Origin: Vogesella alkaliphila
GTDB lineage: Bacteria > Pseudomonadota > Gammaproteobacteria > Burkholderiales > Chromobacteriaceae
Assembly: GCF_014652475.1 (NCBI RefSeq)
Contig: NZ_BMYW01000013.1
Span: 28,273-92,272, forward strand
Reading direction: 5' to 3'
DNA length: 64,000 nt
The position numbers and the translations under genes are program-made. Positions 49,638-57,638 of the stretch are shown here, piece by piece. A model generated the notes under the pieces. That model saw nothing but the letters and a program-made list of their open reading frames with translations. It did not search any database and was not told the DNA's origin. Position 1 is the first letter of the stretch, and every line of letters begins with the position of its first letter.

Positions 49638-49757
49638 GTTGCAATAGGGTATGGTGTTAATATTGCAACACCATACCCTATTTTGCAACAGATTTTGCAA
49701 CGGTTTTCAGGGGGGTGTTGCACTGTTGCATAGGGATTACCCTATTGCAGCACATTA
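49638..49757. promoter_or_regulatory. Palindromic region upstream of the serine recombinase; candidate res site
   Basis: AATAGGGTATGGTGTT (49643-49658) and its exact complement (49667-49682) form a 16-bp inverted repeat with an 8-base spacer. Further on, GCATAGGG-ATTA-CCCTATTGC repeats the half-site, and the word TTGCAAC or close variants occurs several times. Clustered inverted half-sites next to a resolvase gene fit a res site or its operator. Confidence 0.6.
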
Positions 49758-49775
49758 ATCAGTCAATAAGAAATT

Positions 49776-50699
49776 TCAAATAAACAACGCCTCAATAACT
49801 TTATTTCCATATTTCGACATCATCCTATATATGAAATTTGGCTCAACAGCCGCAACAAAACTCAGATAGCCTTTCAGTTTCTGTACTTCCTCCGCACTTA
49901 ACTTACCAAGAGAAAAGTGATGAACCATTGCGGAGATATTCCTCTTACGATCCCGACCAACAGACAAAGTATCATCATTTGTTATAGTAATGCCAGTTAC
50001 AGTCCTTCTTTTAGCTTTGGATAAAAATATAGTCTTCTCACTATTAACTTTTATTTTTCCATCGTAATCTCTCTTCAAAACCGAACGAACAAAACCAGGC
50101 ATCTCAGACAAAGCATCTCTTTCTCTAGTCGAAAAAGTCATATCATCCGCATATCTACTATATCTAATTCGCATTGCCGCACATTGACTCTCCATCAAGC
50201 AATCAAAATGATACATCACTACATTTGAAATAAACGGAGAACTCGGAGCACCAACACTTAATCTTAACGGGCTATTTCTTCTGAGCTTCCAAAACAGCAA
50301 ATTACTCAATAAAATTTTATCATCATCCGAAAATTCAACACCACCATCACTCATCAACCCAAAGAAAAGACTTGGCGTTATACTCAAAAAGAAATTCTTA
50401 AAGTCCATCTTCAGCAAGTATGGATTATTTTTGTGAATGCTTGCATTCTTTACAATACTAGTTCCACTCTCATAAGCCATAGCATGACGACTAACAGGCA
50501 AAATATCGCGCAAATATTTTACGACAAGCCTCTGCATAAACTTAACTTCTTTAGAAGGCTGAGCAATCAACCTAGTCTTATCACTATTTCTTTTTGGAAT
50601 CTCATATTTCTTATATCGATACGGGGCTGTTGCACAGAATTTCCGTAACTCGGCTTCGTCCAGCAAAAGTTCATCAGCTAACTTTTTAGAAATTCTCAT
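49776..50699 (-). CDS. Retron reverse transcriptase
   Basis: This 307-residue reverse transcriptase is of retron length and type. Finger and palm motifs in order are [18 protein letters not shown] near 35, [17 protein letters not shown] near 110, the catalytic YADD in [15 protein letters not shown] near 200 and the retron-type [20 protein letters not shown] near 250. It makes msDNA from the adjacent RNA. The ATG at 50699 overlaps the effector stop by 14 bases, with a purine-rich GGGAGGGGG site upstream. Longer in-frame sequence through the minisatellite (a His-Asn-Gln repeat in this frame) is not a plausible N-terminus. GC is about 40 percent, far below the element backbone. Confidence 0.9.
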   Translation of the reverse strand: MRISKKLADELLLDEAELRKFCATAPYRYKKYEIPKRNSDKTRLIAQPSKEVKFMQRLVVKYLRDILPVSRHAMAYESGTSIVKNASIHKNNPYLLKMDFKNFFLSITPSLFFGLMSDGGVEFSDDDKILLSNLLFWKLRRNSPLRLSVGAPSSPFISNVVMYHFDCLMESQCAAMRIRYSRYADDMTFSTRERDALSEMPGFVRSVLKRDYDGKIKVNSEKTIFLSKAKRRTVTGITITNDDTLSVGRDRKRNISAMVHHFSLGKLSAEEVQKLKGYLSFVAAVEPNFIYRMMSKYGNKVIEALFI

Positions 50700-51825
50700 T
50701 CCGCCCCCTCCCTTCTGCATCGGCTGGTTGTGCTGATTGTGCTGATTGTGCTGGTTGTGCTGGTTGCGCTGATTGTGCTGGTTGTGCTGGTTGTGCTGGT
50801 TGCGCTGGTTGCGCTGATTGTGCTGGTTGTGCTGGTTGTGCTGGTTGTGCTGGTTGTGCTGGTTGTGCTGGTTGTGCACTCGGCTTAATGCTTTGTATCT
50901 GCTTCAGGGCATTAGTTCGCTTCTTTGAAGACTCATCTTGGGCTAAGACAAACGACTGCCTAATAGCGACCTTCATTGCTGGAGTATCACGCTTTTCACC
51001 ATTCTTCAATAACCCGAAAAAAACCCTTCGCTCGCCTTTAGATTTATCATAGTAATAATTAACACTACTATATGTAGTATGCGTCACTAGCCCTACGATA
51101 TCCAAAAGATAAAGGAGTCGATGCAAAGTACGAGAATCAACAACAATACCAACACATTTTAACGCCAACTCAATCTCATGCAGCTTTATAGGATATGCAA
51201 TTAATACTATCTCGTAGATCAGAAATGCAATATGAGCGGGATTGTCGCTATCAAAGGGCTCAGTTTTCTGAGAGGATTCCAATTTCCTAACAATATCTGA
51301 CGCAATAAATTCCGTGTGCTCGTACTCCCCAGCCTCATCCTCATCCTCATCCTGAGGAAATGGATAGACAATAACCGAATCAGGGGATTTTCTCTTCAAA
51401 CTCTCAAGAGGACCATGATAAATAAATGAGTCTCTTCTTTCTATCTCTCTCTGAGGTGCAATAACCAACAATCTATTAGAAACTAGTGGATTGGTACAAA
51501 AAATACCCAACTCAACCAAAGAGCCCGGGCTTTCTAGGCAAATAACAATTAGCGTTGCAATATTTGCTATATCATTCTCAAACTGCAATAAATCAGAATA
51601 AGCGCCATCTCGAAAATAATCTATAAAATCCTCAGCCTTCACGATGGCACTGTAAACATCTTCGTTATTATCATCAAAATGATTAATTATTGCATTTCTC
51701 AAACTTTTAGAGTCAAGTGATACGACCCCACCGCAAATAAATACTTTTGGTGGAAGAAAATGTGCCACAAAGCTCTTAGGCTCAAGTAAAGAAAACTCTC
51801 TTTCTAGTGCTTGATCGTAGCTCAT
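50686..51825 (-). CDS. Retron effector: NDT-like domain with helical/HTH part and AQP/AQS tail
   Basis: This is a 379-residue protein. Residues about 28-140 resemble the nucleoside deoxyribosyltransferase-like toxin domain of type II-A retrons such as Ec86: [11 protein letters not shown] strand start, and [11 protein letters not shown] near 122 with the expected catalytic-type Glu. Residues 150-290 are helical and winged-helix-like ([35 protein letters not shown]). Residues about 316-368 are 17 AQP/AQS units, unusual for this family. It would hold its RT-msDNA partner and be released on phage attack. The start has no clear ribosome site and follows the msr-msd terminator by 12 bases. Confidence 0.8.
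   Translation of the reverse strand: MSYDQALEREFSLLEPKSFVAHFLPPKVFICGGVVSLDSKSLRNAIINHFDDNNEDVYSAIVKAEDFIDYFRDGAYSDLLQFENDIANIATLIVICLESPGSLVELGIFCTNPLVSNRLLVIAPQREIERRDSFIYHGPLESLKRKSPDSVIVYPFPQDEDEDEAGEYEHTEFIASDIVRKLESSQKTEPFDSDNPAHIAFLIYEIVLIAYPIKLHEIELALKCVGIVVDSRTLHRLLYLLDIVGLVTHTTYSSVNYYYDKSKGERRVFFGLLKNGEKRDTPAMKVAIRQSFVLAQDESSKKRTNALKQIQSIKPSAQPAQPAQPAQPAQPAQPAQSAQPAQPAQPAQPAQSAQPAQPAQSAQSAQPADAEGRGRNENF
50725..50877. repeat. 9-bp minisatellite, 17 units, in the effector C-terminus
   Basis: Seventeen units of a 9-base repeat (typically TGGTTGTGC on the plus strand) encode AQP with four AQS variants. Units of nine keep the reading frame, so copy-number changes would lengthen or shorten the tail without stopping translation. 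Confidence 0.9.
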
Positions 51826-51844
51826 GCAAAACTCGCGAAAAAAA

Positions 51845-51865
51845 AGCGACCCACTCGGGGTCGCT
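51845..51865 (-). terminator. Intrinsic terminator between retron RNA and effector
   Basis: On the minus strand, AGCGACCC-CGAGT-GGGTCGCT is followed by seven or eight T. It lies between the msr-msd RNA and the effector ATG, so effector and RT must be made by readthrough or from another start. Confidence 0.8.
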
Positions 51866-52050
51866 CTGCAATATCTTTACCTAAAGGATGCGCTAAAGAC
51901 TTCCCTAGCGCTCCTGAGGTACGAAGGATCGATAGGGAAGTGCTTTAGCGCAACCCTAAAAATCGTCAATAACATATGTCTGGACGAAACGCCAGACAGG
52001 ATAAGCAACTCAAAATAAATATAGAGCAGTATCCTACGCGTAAAGATGCT
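51866..52050 (-). ncRNA. Retron msr-msd RNA
   Basis: This is a non-coding RNA of about 185 nt upstream of the effector. The end repeats a1 (ATCTTTAC, minus strand of 52040-52047) and a2 (GTAAAGAT, minus strand of 51873-51880) pair. In the msr part, TGTCTGG-CGTTTCGT-CCAGACA (minus strand of 51977-51998) is a hairpin with a GTTTCG loop, as in retron Ec86. The msd part is a long hairpin (51890-51951): GCGCTAAAG with CTTTAGCGC and ACTTCCCTA with TAGGGAAGT, one bulge and a 25-base loop. Exact 5' end and branch G were not determined. A second hairpin (52059-52076) lies outside, near the promoter. Confidence 0.75.
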
Positions 52051-52174
52051 TTGATACTAGCCTAGTGGCTTAGGCTTTGCAAGTTGCATGCTTAACCATT
52101 CAACTAACAACGTGTGGCCAACCCTGTCACCAAGCACTTGCTTCTTAATTCTTACTAGAATCAGTACAAAGTCC

Positions 52175-53371
52175 CTAAGAGCAATGCTTCACATCAAAGC
52201 CCTGCAGGCAGTCCAAGAAATTGGCCCACCACTGCATCATACTCCGCCGTTCGTCCAGGTATTCGGCACGGTGATAAGCAGCGCGTACCCTGTTACGCTC
52301 GGCATGGGCAAGCTGGCGCTCGATCACATCAGGCTTGAACCCCTCTTCATTCAACGTGGTAGAGGCCAAGGCGCGGAAGCCGTGCGGGGTGGCCGTGCCT
52401 TGGTAGCCCATGCGCCCCATCGCGTAACTCAGGGTGTTTTCGCTCATGGGCTTGGCGTGGTCGGTCATGGCCGGAAACAGCAGCGCACCGCGCCCCGTCA
52501 GCGGCTTCAATTCTTCCAGCAGGGCAAGGGCCTGGCGTGATAGCGGGACAATATGCGGGGCACGCATTTTCATGCGCTCGGCCGGAATGCGCCATTCCGC
52601 CCGCTCGATGTCGAATTCATCCCAGCGGGCCGCGCGCAATTCACCAGGTCGCACAAAGGTCAGCACCAGCAGGTGCATGGCGATGCGGGTTGGTTCGTAA
52701 AGGTTGGCCGCAGCCAGTCGGCGGTAAAACTCGGGCAGCTCGCCACGCGGCATCGCGGGCCGGTGCTCCACTTTGGCAGCGGTCAGCGCGCCAGACAGGG
52801 CAAGGGCGGGGTTGATGGCCAATCGCCCCGTCTGTACGCCGTAGCGCAGCACGGCGCTGACACGCTGCAACACGCGCCCTGCCGTCTCGATGGCACCGCG
52901 CTTTTCCACCTTGCGGACGGTGGCGAGGATTTGCGGTGCAGTCAGCTCAGTAATGGCGATGTTGCCCAGGTCGGGAAAGGCATCATTCTGCAGTGACTCC
53001 AATACGCGGCGGGCGTGGTCCGGCGTCCAGCGTGGCAGCTGCTTTTCGTACCATTCTTGCGCCAGCAAGGCGAAAGCATTAGTGCTGGCCTCTTTGGCGG
53101 CGATTTTGGCCGCTTTCTTGGCTTCGCCGGGGTTCAGCCCTTCCGCCAGCAGCTTGCGGGCCTCTGCGGCCTTCTCCCGCGCCTCGGCTAGCGACACCGC
53201 AGGATATTTGCCCAAGGCCAGCTTGCACGGCTTGCCAAGGTGGCGATAACGGTACAGCCAGCGTTTGCCGCCCGCTGGTGTCACTTCCAGGTACAGGGCA
53301 TCGCCATCCGCCAGCTGATACGGTTTGTCTTGGGGCTTGGCTTGCCTAATGCCCAGATCAGTTAATGCCAT
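52175..53371 (-). CDS. int: P4-type tyrosine integrase
   Basis: This 398-residue integrase begins with a DUF4102-type arm-binding domain (MALTDLGIRQAKPQDKPYQL and ALGKYPAVSLAEAR) and a core-binding region. The catalytic domain has Arg in FVRPGELRAARWDEFD near 245, the H-x-x-R box in ATPHGFRALASTTLNE near 330, His in LAHAERNRVRAAYHRAEYL near 355 and the tyrosine within that segment. It stands next to the tRNA-Leu and attachment site with its gene pointing away from the tRNA, as in P4-type elements. Confidence 0.92.
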   Translation of the reverse strand: MALTDLGIRQAKPQDKPYQLADGDALYLEVTPAGGKRWLYRYRHLGKPCKLALGKYPAVSLAEAREKAAEARKLLAEGLNPGEAKKAAKIAAKEASTNAFALLAQEWYEKQLPRWTPDHARRVLESLQNDAFPDLGNIAITELTAPQILATVRKVEKRGAIETAGRVLQRVSAVLRYGVQTGRLAINPALALSGALTAAKVEHRPAMPRGELPEFYRRLAAANLYEPTRIAMHLLVLTFVRPGELRAARWDEFDIERAEWRIPAERMKMRAPHIVPLSRQALALLEELKPLTGRGALLFPAMTDHAKPMSENTLSYAMGRMGYQGTATPHGFRALASTTLNEEGFKPDVIERQLAHAERNRVRAAYHRAEYLDERRSMMQWWANFLDCLQGFDVKHCS

Positions 53372-53490
53372 AGTTTATTCCTTACCTCGATTCGCCCGTC
53401 AGGCTGGCGAACGGGCACCAGCCGCGCCCGGCTTTGCCGGACTCAAGACCAGCTTGCAGGGCTTTGGGGGGCCCCGATTGGCGCACTTTA

Positions 53491-53589
53491 TCGTGTCACC
53501 ATAGTGACACCCCGAAATGTCACTACGGCAAACATTCAAAAAACCCTTTAAAAACAATGCTGTCACTATGTCACTACCGTCACTACGCA
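53491..53589. repeat. Right subterminal iteron array (inverted copy of 42217-42315)
   Basis: The reverse complement reads GCGTAGTGACGGTAGTGACA and on (near 53587-53556), then CGTAGTGACATTTC and GTCACTATGGTGACACG (53530-53492), in the same order as on the left. Similarity continues weakly outward (TTTTCC-ACCC-AAAA). It lies just outside the integrase gene. The gap 53372-53882 holds this array, the arm repeats, a terminator and the attachment site; no gene is seen. Confidence 0.7.
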
Positions 53590-53720
53590 TTTTTAGGCGG
53601 GTCGGAAAAAAGCAAAACGGCACGCGGCCAACCCAGGCAAGGTGCCGTCCGGCATGGCAGGACATACACACATTCTTGTAACCAGAGTATGAATTGGAAA
53701 AGGTGCTGATGACAGGCGGG

Positions 53721-53770
53721 TGTGTACCTTTTTTCCGGTGCCGAGAAAAAGGTACACAAAAAGGTACACA
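53721..53770. repeat. Integrase arm-type repeats (right)
   Basis: TGTGTACCTT at 53721 and AAGGTACACA at 53749 and 53761 match the two copies at the left end. Three copies here and two on the left fit an integrase with unequal arms. Confidence 0.65.
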
Positions 53771-53810
53771 AAAAAGCTGGATGTTACTGAACGTAGCTGG
53801 ACGCTATTGG

Positions 53811-53849
53811 ACAACAAAAAACCCGCAGAGCCTTGCGCTGTGCGGGTTT
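53811..53849 (-). terminator. tRNA-Leu downstream terminator (right copy)
   Basis: ACAACAAAAAACCCGCAGAG and CTGTGCGGGTTT form a hairpin nearly identical to 41798-41836. It ends the tRNA transcript in the present arrangement and was probably brought by the element. Confidence 0.75.
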
Positions 53850-53875
53850 CTGGACTTTCTTGAACTTCTCTGGAC

Positions 53876-53896
53876 TTTTTCGTGGTGCCCGGGGCC
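53876..53896. other. Right attachment site at the tRNA-Leu 3' end
   Basis: TTTTTCGTGGTGCC-C-GGGGCC overlaps the 3' end of the tRNA gene and matches the left site apart from one base. The element therefore entered at the tRNA 3' end and kept the gene functional. Confidence 0.8.
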
Positions 53897-53967
53897 GGAC
53901 TCGAACCGGCACACCTTGCGGCGGGGGATTTTGAGTCCCCTGCGTCTACCAATTTCGCCACCCGGGC
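53883..53967 (-). tRNA. tRNA-Leu(CAA)
   Basis: This is an 85-base cloverleaf on the minus strand. The acceptor stem GCCCGGG pairs with CCCGGGC. The anticodon loop is CTCAAAA with anticodon CAA (reads UUG), followed by a long class II variable arm and a T arm with GGTTCGAGTCC. CCA is encoded. It is the integration site of the neighbouring element. Confidence 0.95.
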
Positions 53968-54017
53968 GAAAAAATCCAAGACGCGCATTGTATAAGCGGC
54001 GTTACCCCTTGTAAAGC

Positions 54018-54890
54018 TCAGTCCGCCACTTTCAGCTGCAGCGCCCGCTCGTACAGTTGCTTCTTGTTGAGGTCATAATGCGTCGCCACGATCGCCGCCG
54101 CCTGCTTGGTCGGCAGCACCGCGGCCAGTTCGGCGAGCAGCGCCAGCGCCGGTGCGGGCAGGCTGTCCGCCGTCTGCTCCACCGGTGCGGCGGCGTCGAT
54201 GATCAGCACGCACTCGCCGCGCTGCTGGTTGCTGTCGCTGCGGATGCGCTCGGCCAGTTCGGCCGCCGGCAGGCGCAGGAAGGTCTCGAAGGTCTTGGTC
54301 AACTCGCGTGCCAGGATCAGCGGCCGTTCGCCGCCGAGGGTGGCGGCGACGTCTTCCACGCACTCCAGGATGCGGTGTGGCGCCTCGTAGCAGACCACCG
54401 CGTAGTCGGCGTCCTGCCACTGCTGCAGCGTCTTGCAACGTTGGCCGCGCTTGGGCGGCAGAAAGCCGTGAAACAGGAAGCGGGCGGTATCCAGCCCGCT
54501 GGCGGACAGGGCGGTGATCACCGCCGAGGCACCGGCCACCGGCACCACGCGCAGGCCGGCTGCCCACACCGCCTGCGCCAGGCGGGCACCGGGGTCGGAA
54601 ATGCCCGGCGTGCCGGCGTCCGACACCTGCACCACGATCTTGCCCTCCTGCAGCCAGCGGATCACGCTGGCCGCCATCTCGCGCTCGTTGTGTTCGCGCA
54701 GACTGACCAGCTTCTTGCTGATGCCGTAGGCGGCCAGCAGGCTGCCGGTGACGCGGGTATCTTCCGCCAAAACGATGTCCGCGGCGTGGAACCCGGCAAT
54801 GGCGCGCAGTGTCACATCAGCCAGATTCCCAATCGGCGTGGCCAGCACATATAATGACCCGTTGATAAACGTTTCCTGGGCAGAACTCAT
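54018..54890 (-). CDS. rsmI: 16S rRNA (cytidine1402-2'-O)-methyltransferase
   Basis: This 290-residue tetrapyrrole-methylase-fold enzyme methylates the ribose of C1402. Family blocks are [18 protein letters not shown] near the N-terminus, [27 protein letters not shown] near 95 and [17 protein letters not shown] near 120. The ATG at 54890 is preferred; upstream in-frame codons overlap the divergent lpoA-like gene. This divergence from lpoA-yraN-diaA is typical of Proteobacteria. Confidence 0.95.
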   Translation of the reverse strand: MSSAQETFINGSLYVLATPIGNLADVTLRAIAGFHAADIVLAEDTRVTGSLLAAYGISKKLVSLREHNEREMAASVIRWLQEGKIVVQVSDAGTPGISDPGARLAQAVWAAGLRVVPVAGASAVITALSASGLDTARFLFHGFLPPKRGQRCKTLQQWQDADYAVVCYEAPHRILECVEDVAATLGGERPLILARELTKTFETFLRLPAAELAERIRSDSNQQRGECVLIIDAAAPVEQTADSLPAPALALLAELAAVLPTKQAAAIVATHYDLNKKQLYERALQLKVAD

Positions 54891-54893
54891 CAA

Positions 54894-56024
54894 GTGATCA
54901 AGCATTGTCTGCACGTTTTGGCTCCCTGGTTATCCGGCACAGCCGTTTTAATGGCGGCAAGTGTAGCCGCTGCCCAGTCGCCGGGCTATATCCTTCAGCA
55001 AAATCAGCAAACGCTGCGGAACATCGGCGCCAGCGCCGCCTCCGCACCGCTGGCCACCCCGGCCGTCGCGACGCCGGCCACGCCCGCCGCCAGGCTCAGC
55101 GACAACAAGCCGCGCCTGCACCTGGGGCTGCTGCTGCCGGTGGAGGCTCCGCAGCTGGGTGACGCCGCCCAGGTGGTGAAGGCCGGTTTCGACGCCGCCG
55201 CGCAGCAGGACAGCAACGTCCAGCTCAGCTTCGTCGCGCTGGCCAGCGAGAACGATGCGGTGAAGGGCTACCAGCAACTGCTGGCCGCCGGCGCCAGCGT
55301 GATCGTCGGACCGCTGACCCGCGAGGGTGCGGCCAACGTGGCGGCACAGGCCAGCGTGCCGACACTGGTGCTGAATACGCTGAGCAAGGCGCCGGCCGGT
55401 GGCAAGGTGTGGAGCCTGTCGCTGGCGGTCGAGAGCGAGGCGCGCCAGATCGCGCGCATGATGCGCGACGACGGCCGCAAGGCGCCGCTGGTGCTGTTCA
55501 ATAACGATGCGCTGTCCGCGCGCCTGCGCACCGCCTTCGCCGAGAGCTGGACGCAGCGCCATCCGGCTGCTCCGCAGGAACTGAACATGACGCAGCCGGA
55601 CGGCGCGCAGCTGAGCACGCTGCTGGCCGGCGCCGACAGCGTGTTCCTGGCGCTGGACGACAAGGAAGCGGAGGCCAGCCGCGCGCTGCTGCCGGCCGAG
55701 CTGCCCGCCTACGCCACCTCGCTGATCAACACCCGCCAGGCGGCCCCGGCACTGGACGGCGTGCGCTTCGTCGACATGCCGTGGTTCCTGATGCCCAACC
55801 ACCCGGACGCCGCCGGTATCGCCCGCCCGGCCACGCCGCTGACCAAGGCCACCGAACGCCTGTACGCGCTGGGGGTGGACGCCTTCCGCCTCGGCAAGGC
55901 GCTGGGACAGAACCGTAACCCGGCCAGCATCCGCCTGCGCGGCGTCACCGGCGACCTGCAACTGGGCAAGGACTGGGTGATCCAGCGCGAGCTGCCGGCC
56001 GCCATTCGCGGCGAGTCGCAATGA
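54894..56024 (+). CDS. LpoA/LppC-type penicillin-binding protein activator
   Basis: This 376-residue secreted or lipoprotein-like periplasmic-binding-fold protein is of the LppC/LpoA group, which activates PBP1A in enterics. The N-terminal signal ([20 protein letters not shown]) lacks an obvious lipobox cysteine. It is followed by an Ala/Pro-rich linker and a type I periplasmic-binding domain ([36 protein letters not shown]). The GTG at 54894 lies only four bases from the rsmI start. It overlaps yraN by four bases. The C-terminal half is as expected for beta-group members. Confidence 0.8.
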   Translation: MIKHCLHVLAPWLSGTAVLMAASVAAAQSPGYILQQNQQTLRNIGASAASAPLATPAVATPATPAARLSDNKPRLHLGLLLPVEAPQLGDAAQVVKAGFDAAAQQDSNVQLSFVALASENDAVKGYQQLLAAGASVIVGPLTREGAANVAAQASVPTLVLNTLSKAPAGGKVWSLSLAVESEARQIARMMRDDGRKAPLVLFNNDALSARLRTAFAESWTQRHPAAPQELNMTQPDGAQLSTLLAGADSVFLALDDKEAEASRALLPAELPAYATSLINTRQAAPALDGVRFVDMPWFLMPNHPDAAGIARPATPLTKATERLYALGVDAFRLGKALGQNRNPASIRLRGVTGDLQLGKDWVIQRELPAAIRGESQ

Positions 56025-56359
56025 GCCGGGCCAGCGGCGACCACTACGAAACCCTCGCCTGCCGCTTCCTGCAGCAGCAGGGGCTGACGCTGGTGGAGCG
56101 CAACTGGCACTGCCGGCAGGGCGAACTGGATCTGGTGATGCGCGACGGCGCCTACTGGGTGTTCGTCGAGGTGCGCGCCCGGCAATCGGCCCACTTCGGC
56201 GGTGCCGCCGCCAGCATCGGCAGCGCCAAGCAGCACAAGCTGCACACTGCGGCCAACCTTTACCTCAGCAGCAAACGCATTGACGCCCCCTGCCGTTTCG
56301 ACGCCGTGCTGTTCGATGGCGGCGAACAGGCGCAGTGGCTGAAGAACATTTTCGCTTAA
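56021..56359 (+). CDS. yraN: YraN/UPF0102 family nuclease-like protein
   Basis: This 112-residue protein has an endonuclease-like fold. [17 protein letters not shown] carries the acidic active-site-type residues and [20 protein letters not shown] completes the pattern. Its function in Proteobacteria is uncertain (related to Holliday-junction resolvase folds). It overlaps the lpoA-like stop by ATGA. It contains a copy of the dispersed word (56249). Confidence 0.88.
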   Translation: MSRASGDHYETLACRFLQQQGLTLVERNWHCRQGELDLVMRDGAYWVFVEVRARQSAHFGGAAASIGSAKQHKLHTAANLYLSSKRIDAPCRFDAVLFDGGEQAQWLKNIFA

Positions 56360-56382
56360 GCGCCACCGACCAAAGGAATCTC

Positions 56383-56973
56383 ATGGATTTGATCGAACGT
56401 GTCAGCGGACACTTCCTTGAAAGCATCGCCATCAAGCAGCAGGTGATGGACGAGCTGTCGCCGGCCGTGGCGCTGGCCGCCGAGCGCATGGTCAGCAGCC
56501 TGATGAACGAGGGCAAGATCCTCGCCTGCGGCAACGGCGGTTCCGCCGCCGACGCGCAGCACTTTGCCGCGGAAATGGTTGGCCGCTTCGAGAAGGAGCG
56601 CCCGGGGCTGGCGGCGATGTCGCTGGCCACCGACAGCTCGGTGCTCAGCGCCATCGGCAACGACTACGATTTCGACATGATCTTTTCCAAGCAGGTGCGG
56701 GCGCTGGGCCACCACAACGACCTGCTGCTGGCGATCTCCACCTCCGGCAACTCCGCCAACGTGATCGAGGCGATCTACGCCGCGCACGAACGCGGCATGG
56801 GCGTGATCGCGCTCACCGGCAAGGACGGCGGCCAGATCGCGGAAATCCTGTCACCGGAAGACATCCACCTGAATGTGCCCAGCCTGCGCACCGCGCGCAT
56901 CCAGGAAGTCCATATCTTGTTGATCCATGCGCTATGCGACGCCATCGATTGCATGTTGCTCGGAGGAGAATGA
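56383..56973 (+). CDS. diaA: SIS-domain protein DiaA (phosphoheptose isomerase-like)
   Basis: This 196-residue SIS protein is of the DiaA/GmhA group. [20 protein letters not shown] near residue 50 and [15 protein letters not shown] near 110 are signatures. Next to yraN and the BON lipoprotein it corresponds to DiaA, the DnaA-binding initiation regulator, but GmhA-type isomerase activity cannot be excluded from sequence. The ATG at 56383 has AAAGGAA upstream. Confidence 0.85.
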   Translation: MDLIERVSGHFLESIAIKQQVMDELSPAVALAAERMVSSLMNEGKILACGNGGSAADAQHFAAEMVGRFEKERPGLAAMSLATDSSVLSAIGNDYDFDMIFSKQVRALGHHNDLLLAISTSGNSANVIEAIYAAHERGMGVIALTGKDGGQIAEILSPEDIHLNVPSLRTARIQEVHILLIHALCDAIDCMLLGGE

Positions 56974-57575
56974 TGAAGAACCGTTTGCTTGCGCTGCTGC
57001 TGGCCAGCAGCGCCGCCGCCAGTCTCAGTGCCTGCTTCCCGCTGGTTGCCGGCGGCGTGGCCGCCGGCGCGCTGGTCGCCACCGACCGCCGCACCAGCGG
57101 CGCCTATGTCGAGGACCAGGCCATCGAGCTGAAATCGCTGCGCCAGACCAGCGAGCGTTTTGCCGGCGCCCGCATCAGCATCACCAGCTACAACCGCGCG
57201 GTGCTGATCAGCGGCGAGGCGCTGAACGAGGCGCAACGCCAGGAGATCGAGATGATGGTGCGCGGCACGCCCAATGTGCAGCGCGTCTACAACCACCTGG
57301 TGGTGGCGCCGGTGGCGACCCTGGCGCAGAAGAACAACGACCTGTGGATCACCACCAAGGTGCGCACCCGCCTGCTGGAAGGCAAGGGCTACCCGCCGCA
57401 GGCGATCAAGGTGGTGACTGACCGCGGCGTGGTCTACCTGCTCGGCCTGGTCACCGCCAGCGAAGGCGCCGCCGCCGCCGATGTCGCCAGCCGTACCACC
57501 GGCGTGCAGCAGGTGGTCACCCTGTTCGAGACGCTGGCCGAGACCCCGGCCGCCAGCATCCAGCCCGGCAACTGA
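56970..57575 (+). CDS. BON-domain lipoprotein (YraP/DolP-like)
   Basis: This 201-residue outer-membrane lipoprotein has a signal peptide ending in a lipobox (ASLSACFPL, Cys near residue 23) and two BON domains (about 55-110 and 125-190). DolP supports outer-membrane integrity and BAM function in E. coli. The ATG at 56970 overlaps the diaA stop and has GGAGGAG upstream; a second ATG at 56973 is equally possible. It ends the lpoA-yraN-diaA-BON unit. Confidence 0.9.
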   Translation: MMKNRLLALLLASSAAASLSACFPLVAGGVAAGALVATDRRTSGAYVEDQAIELKSLRQTSERFAGARISITSYNRAVLISGEALNEAQRQEIEMMVRGTPNVQRVYNHLVVAPVATLAQKNNDLWITTKVRTRLLEGKGYPPQAIKVVTDRGVVYLLGLVTASEGAAAADVASRTTGVQQVVTLFETLAETPAASIQPGN

Positions 57576-57584
57576 GCCATACCA

Positions 57585-57628
57585 CGGCAAGCAAAAAGGC
57601 GACTCGCGAGTCGCCTTTTTGCTTGCCG
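57585..57628. terminator. 44-base perfect palindrome; bidirectional terminator
   Basis: CGGCAAGCAAAAAGGCGACT and the rest form a perfect inverted repeat centred on CTCGCGAG, with A5/T5 inside the stem. It lies between the convergent BON and EAL genes and should end both transcripts. Confidence 0.9.
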
Positions 57629-57638
57629 GCGGCCGCGG

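Larger units (their letters stand above)
41851..53896. mobile_element. P4-like satellite/integrative element carrying a retron
   Basis: About 12 kb is bounded by a repeated tRNA-Leu 3' end (41851-41870 and 53876-53896). Inside, reading leftward from the tRNA, are a P4-type integrase, a retron (RNA, effector, reverse transcriptase), a serine recombinase and a TM protein. Then come an unknown protein, an AlpA-like double HTH regulator, an Ash/Icd-like protein, small unknowns, a primase-helicase and a CxxC protein. Genes from the recombinase leftward mostly overlap by ATGA. No capsid, tail, portal or terminase gene is present, as in satellites and unlike complete prophages. Near-identical repeat arrays in inverted orientation lie at the two ends. 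Confidence 0.8.

Noticed and set aside
50725..50877. Regular repeats as a CRISPR array
   Set aside because: Units are only nine bases and contiguous, with no spacers, and they lie in frame in the retron effector.
50700..50879. N-terminal extension of the reverse transcriptase made of His-Asn-Gln repeats
   Set aside because: It is the minisatellite read in the wrong frame. The ATG at 50699 with a purine-rich site gives the usual retron RT length.
51824..52018. Small plus-strand protein in the retron RNA region
   Set aside because: It lies opposite the structured msr-msd RNA, has no ribosome site and includes both strands of its hairpins.
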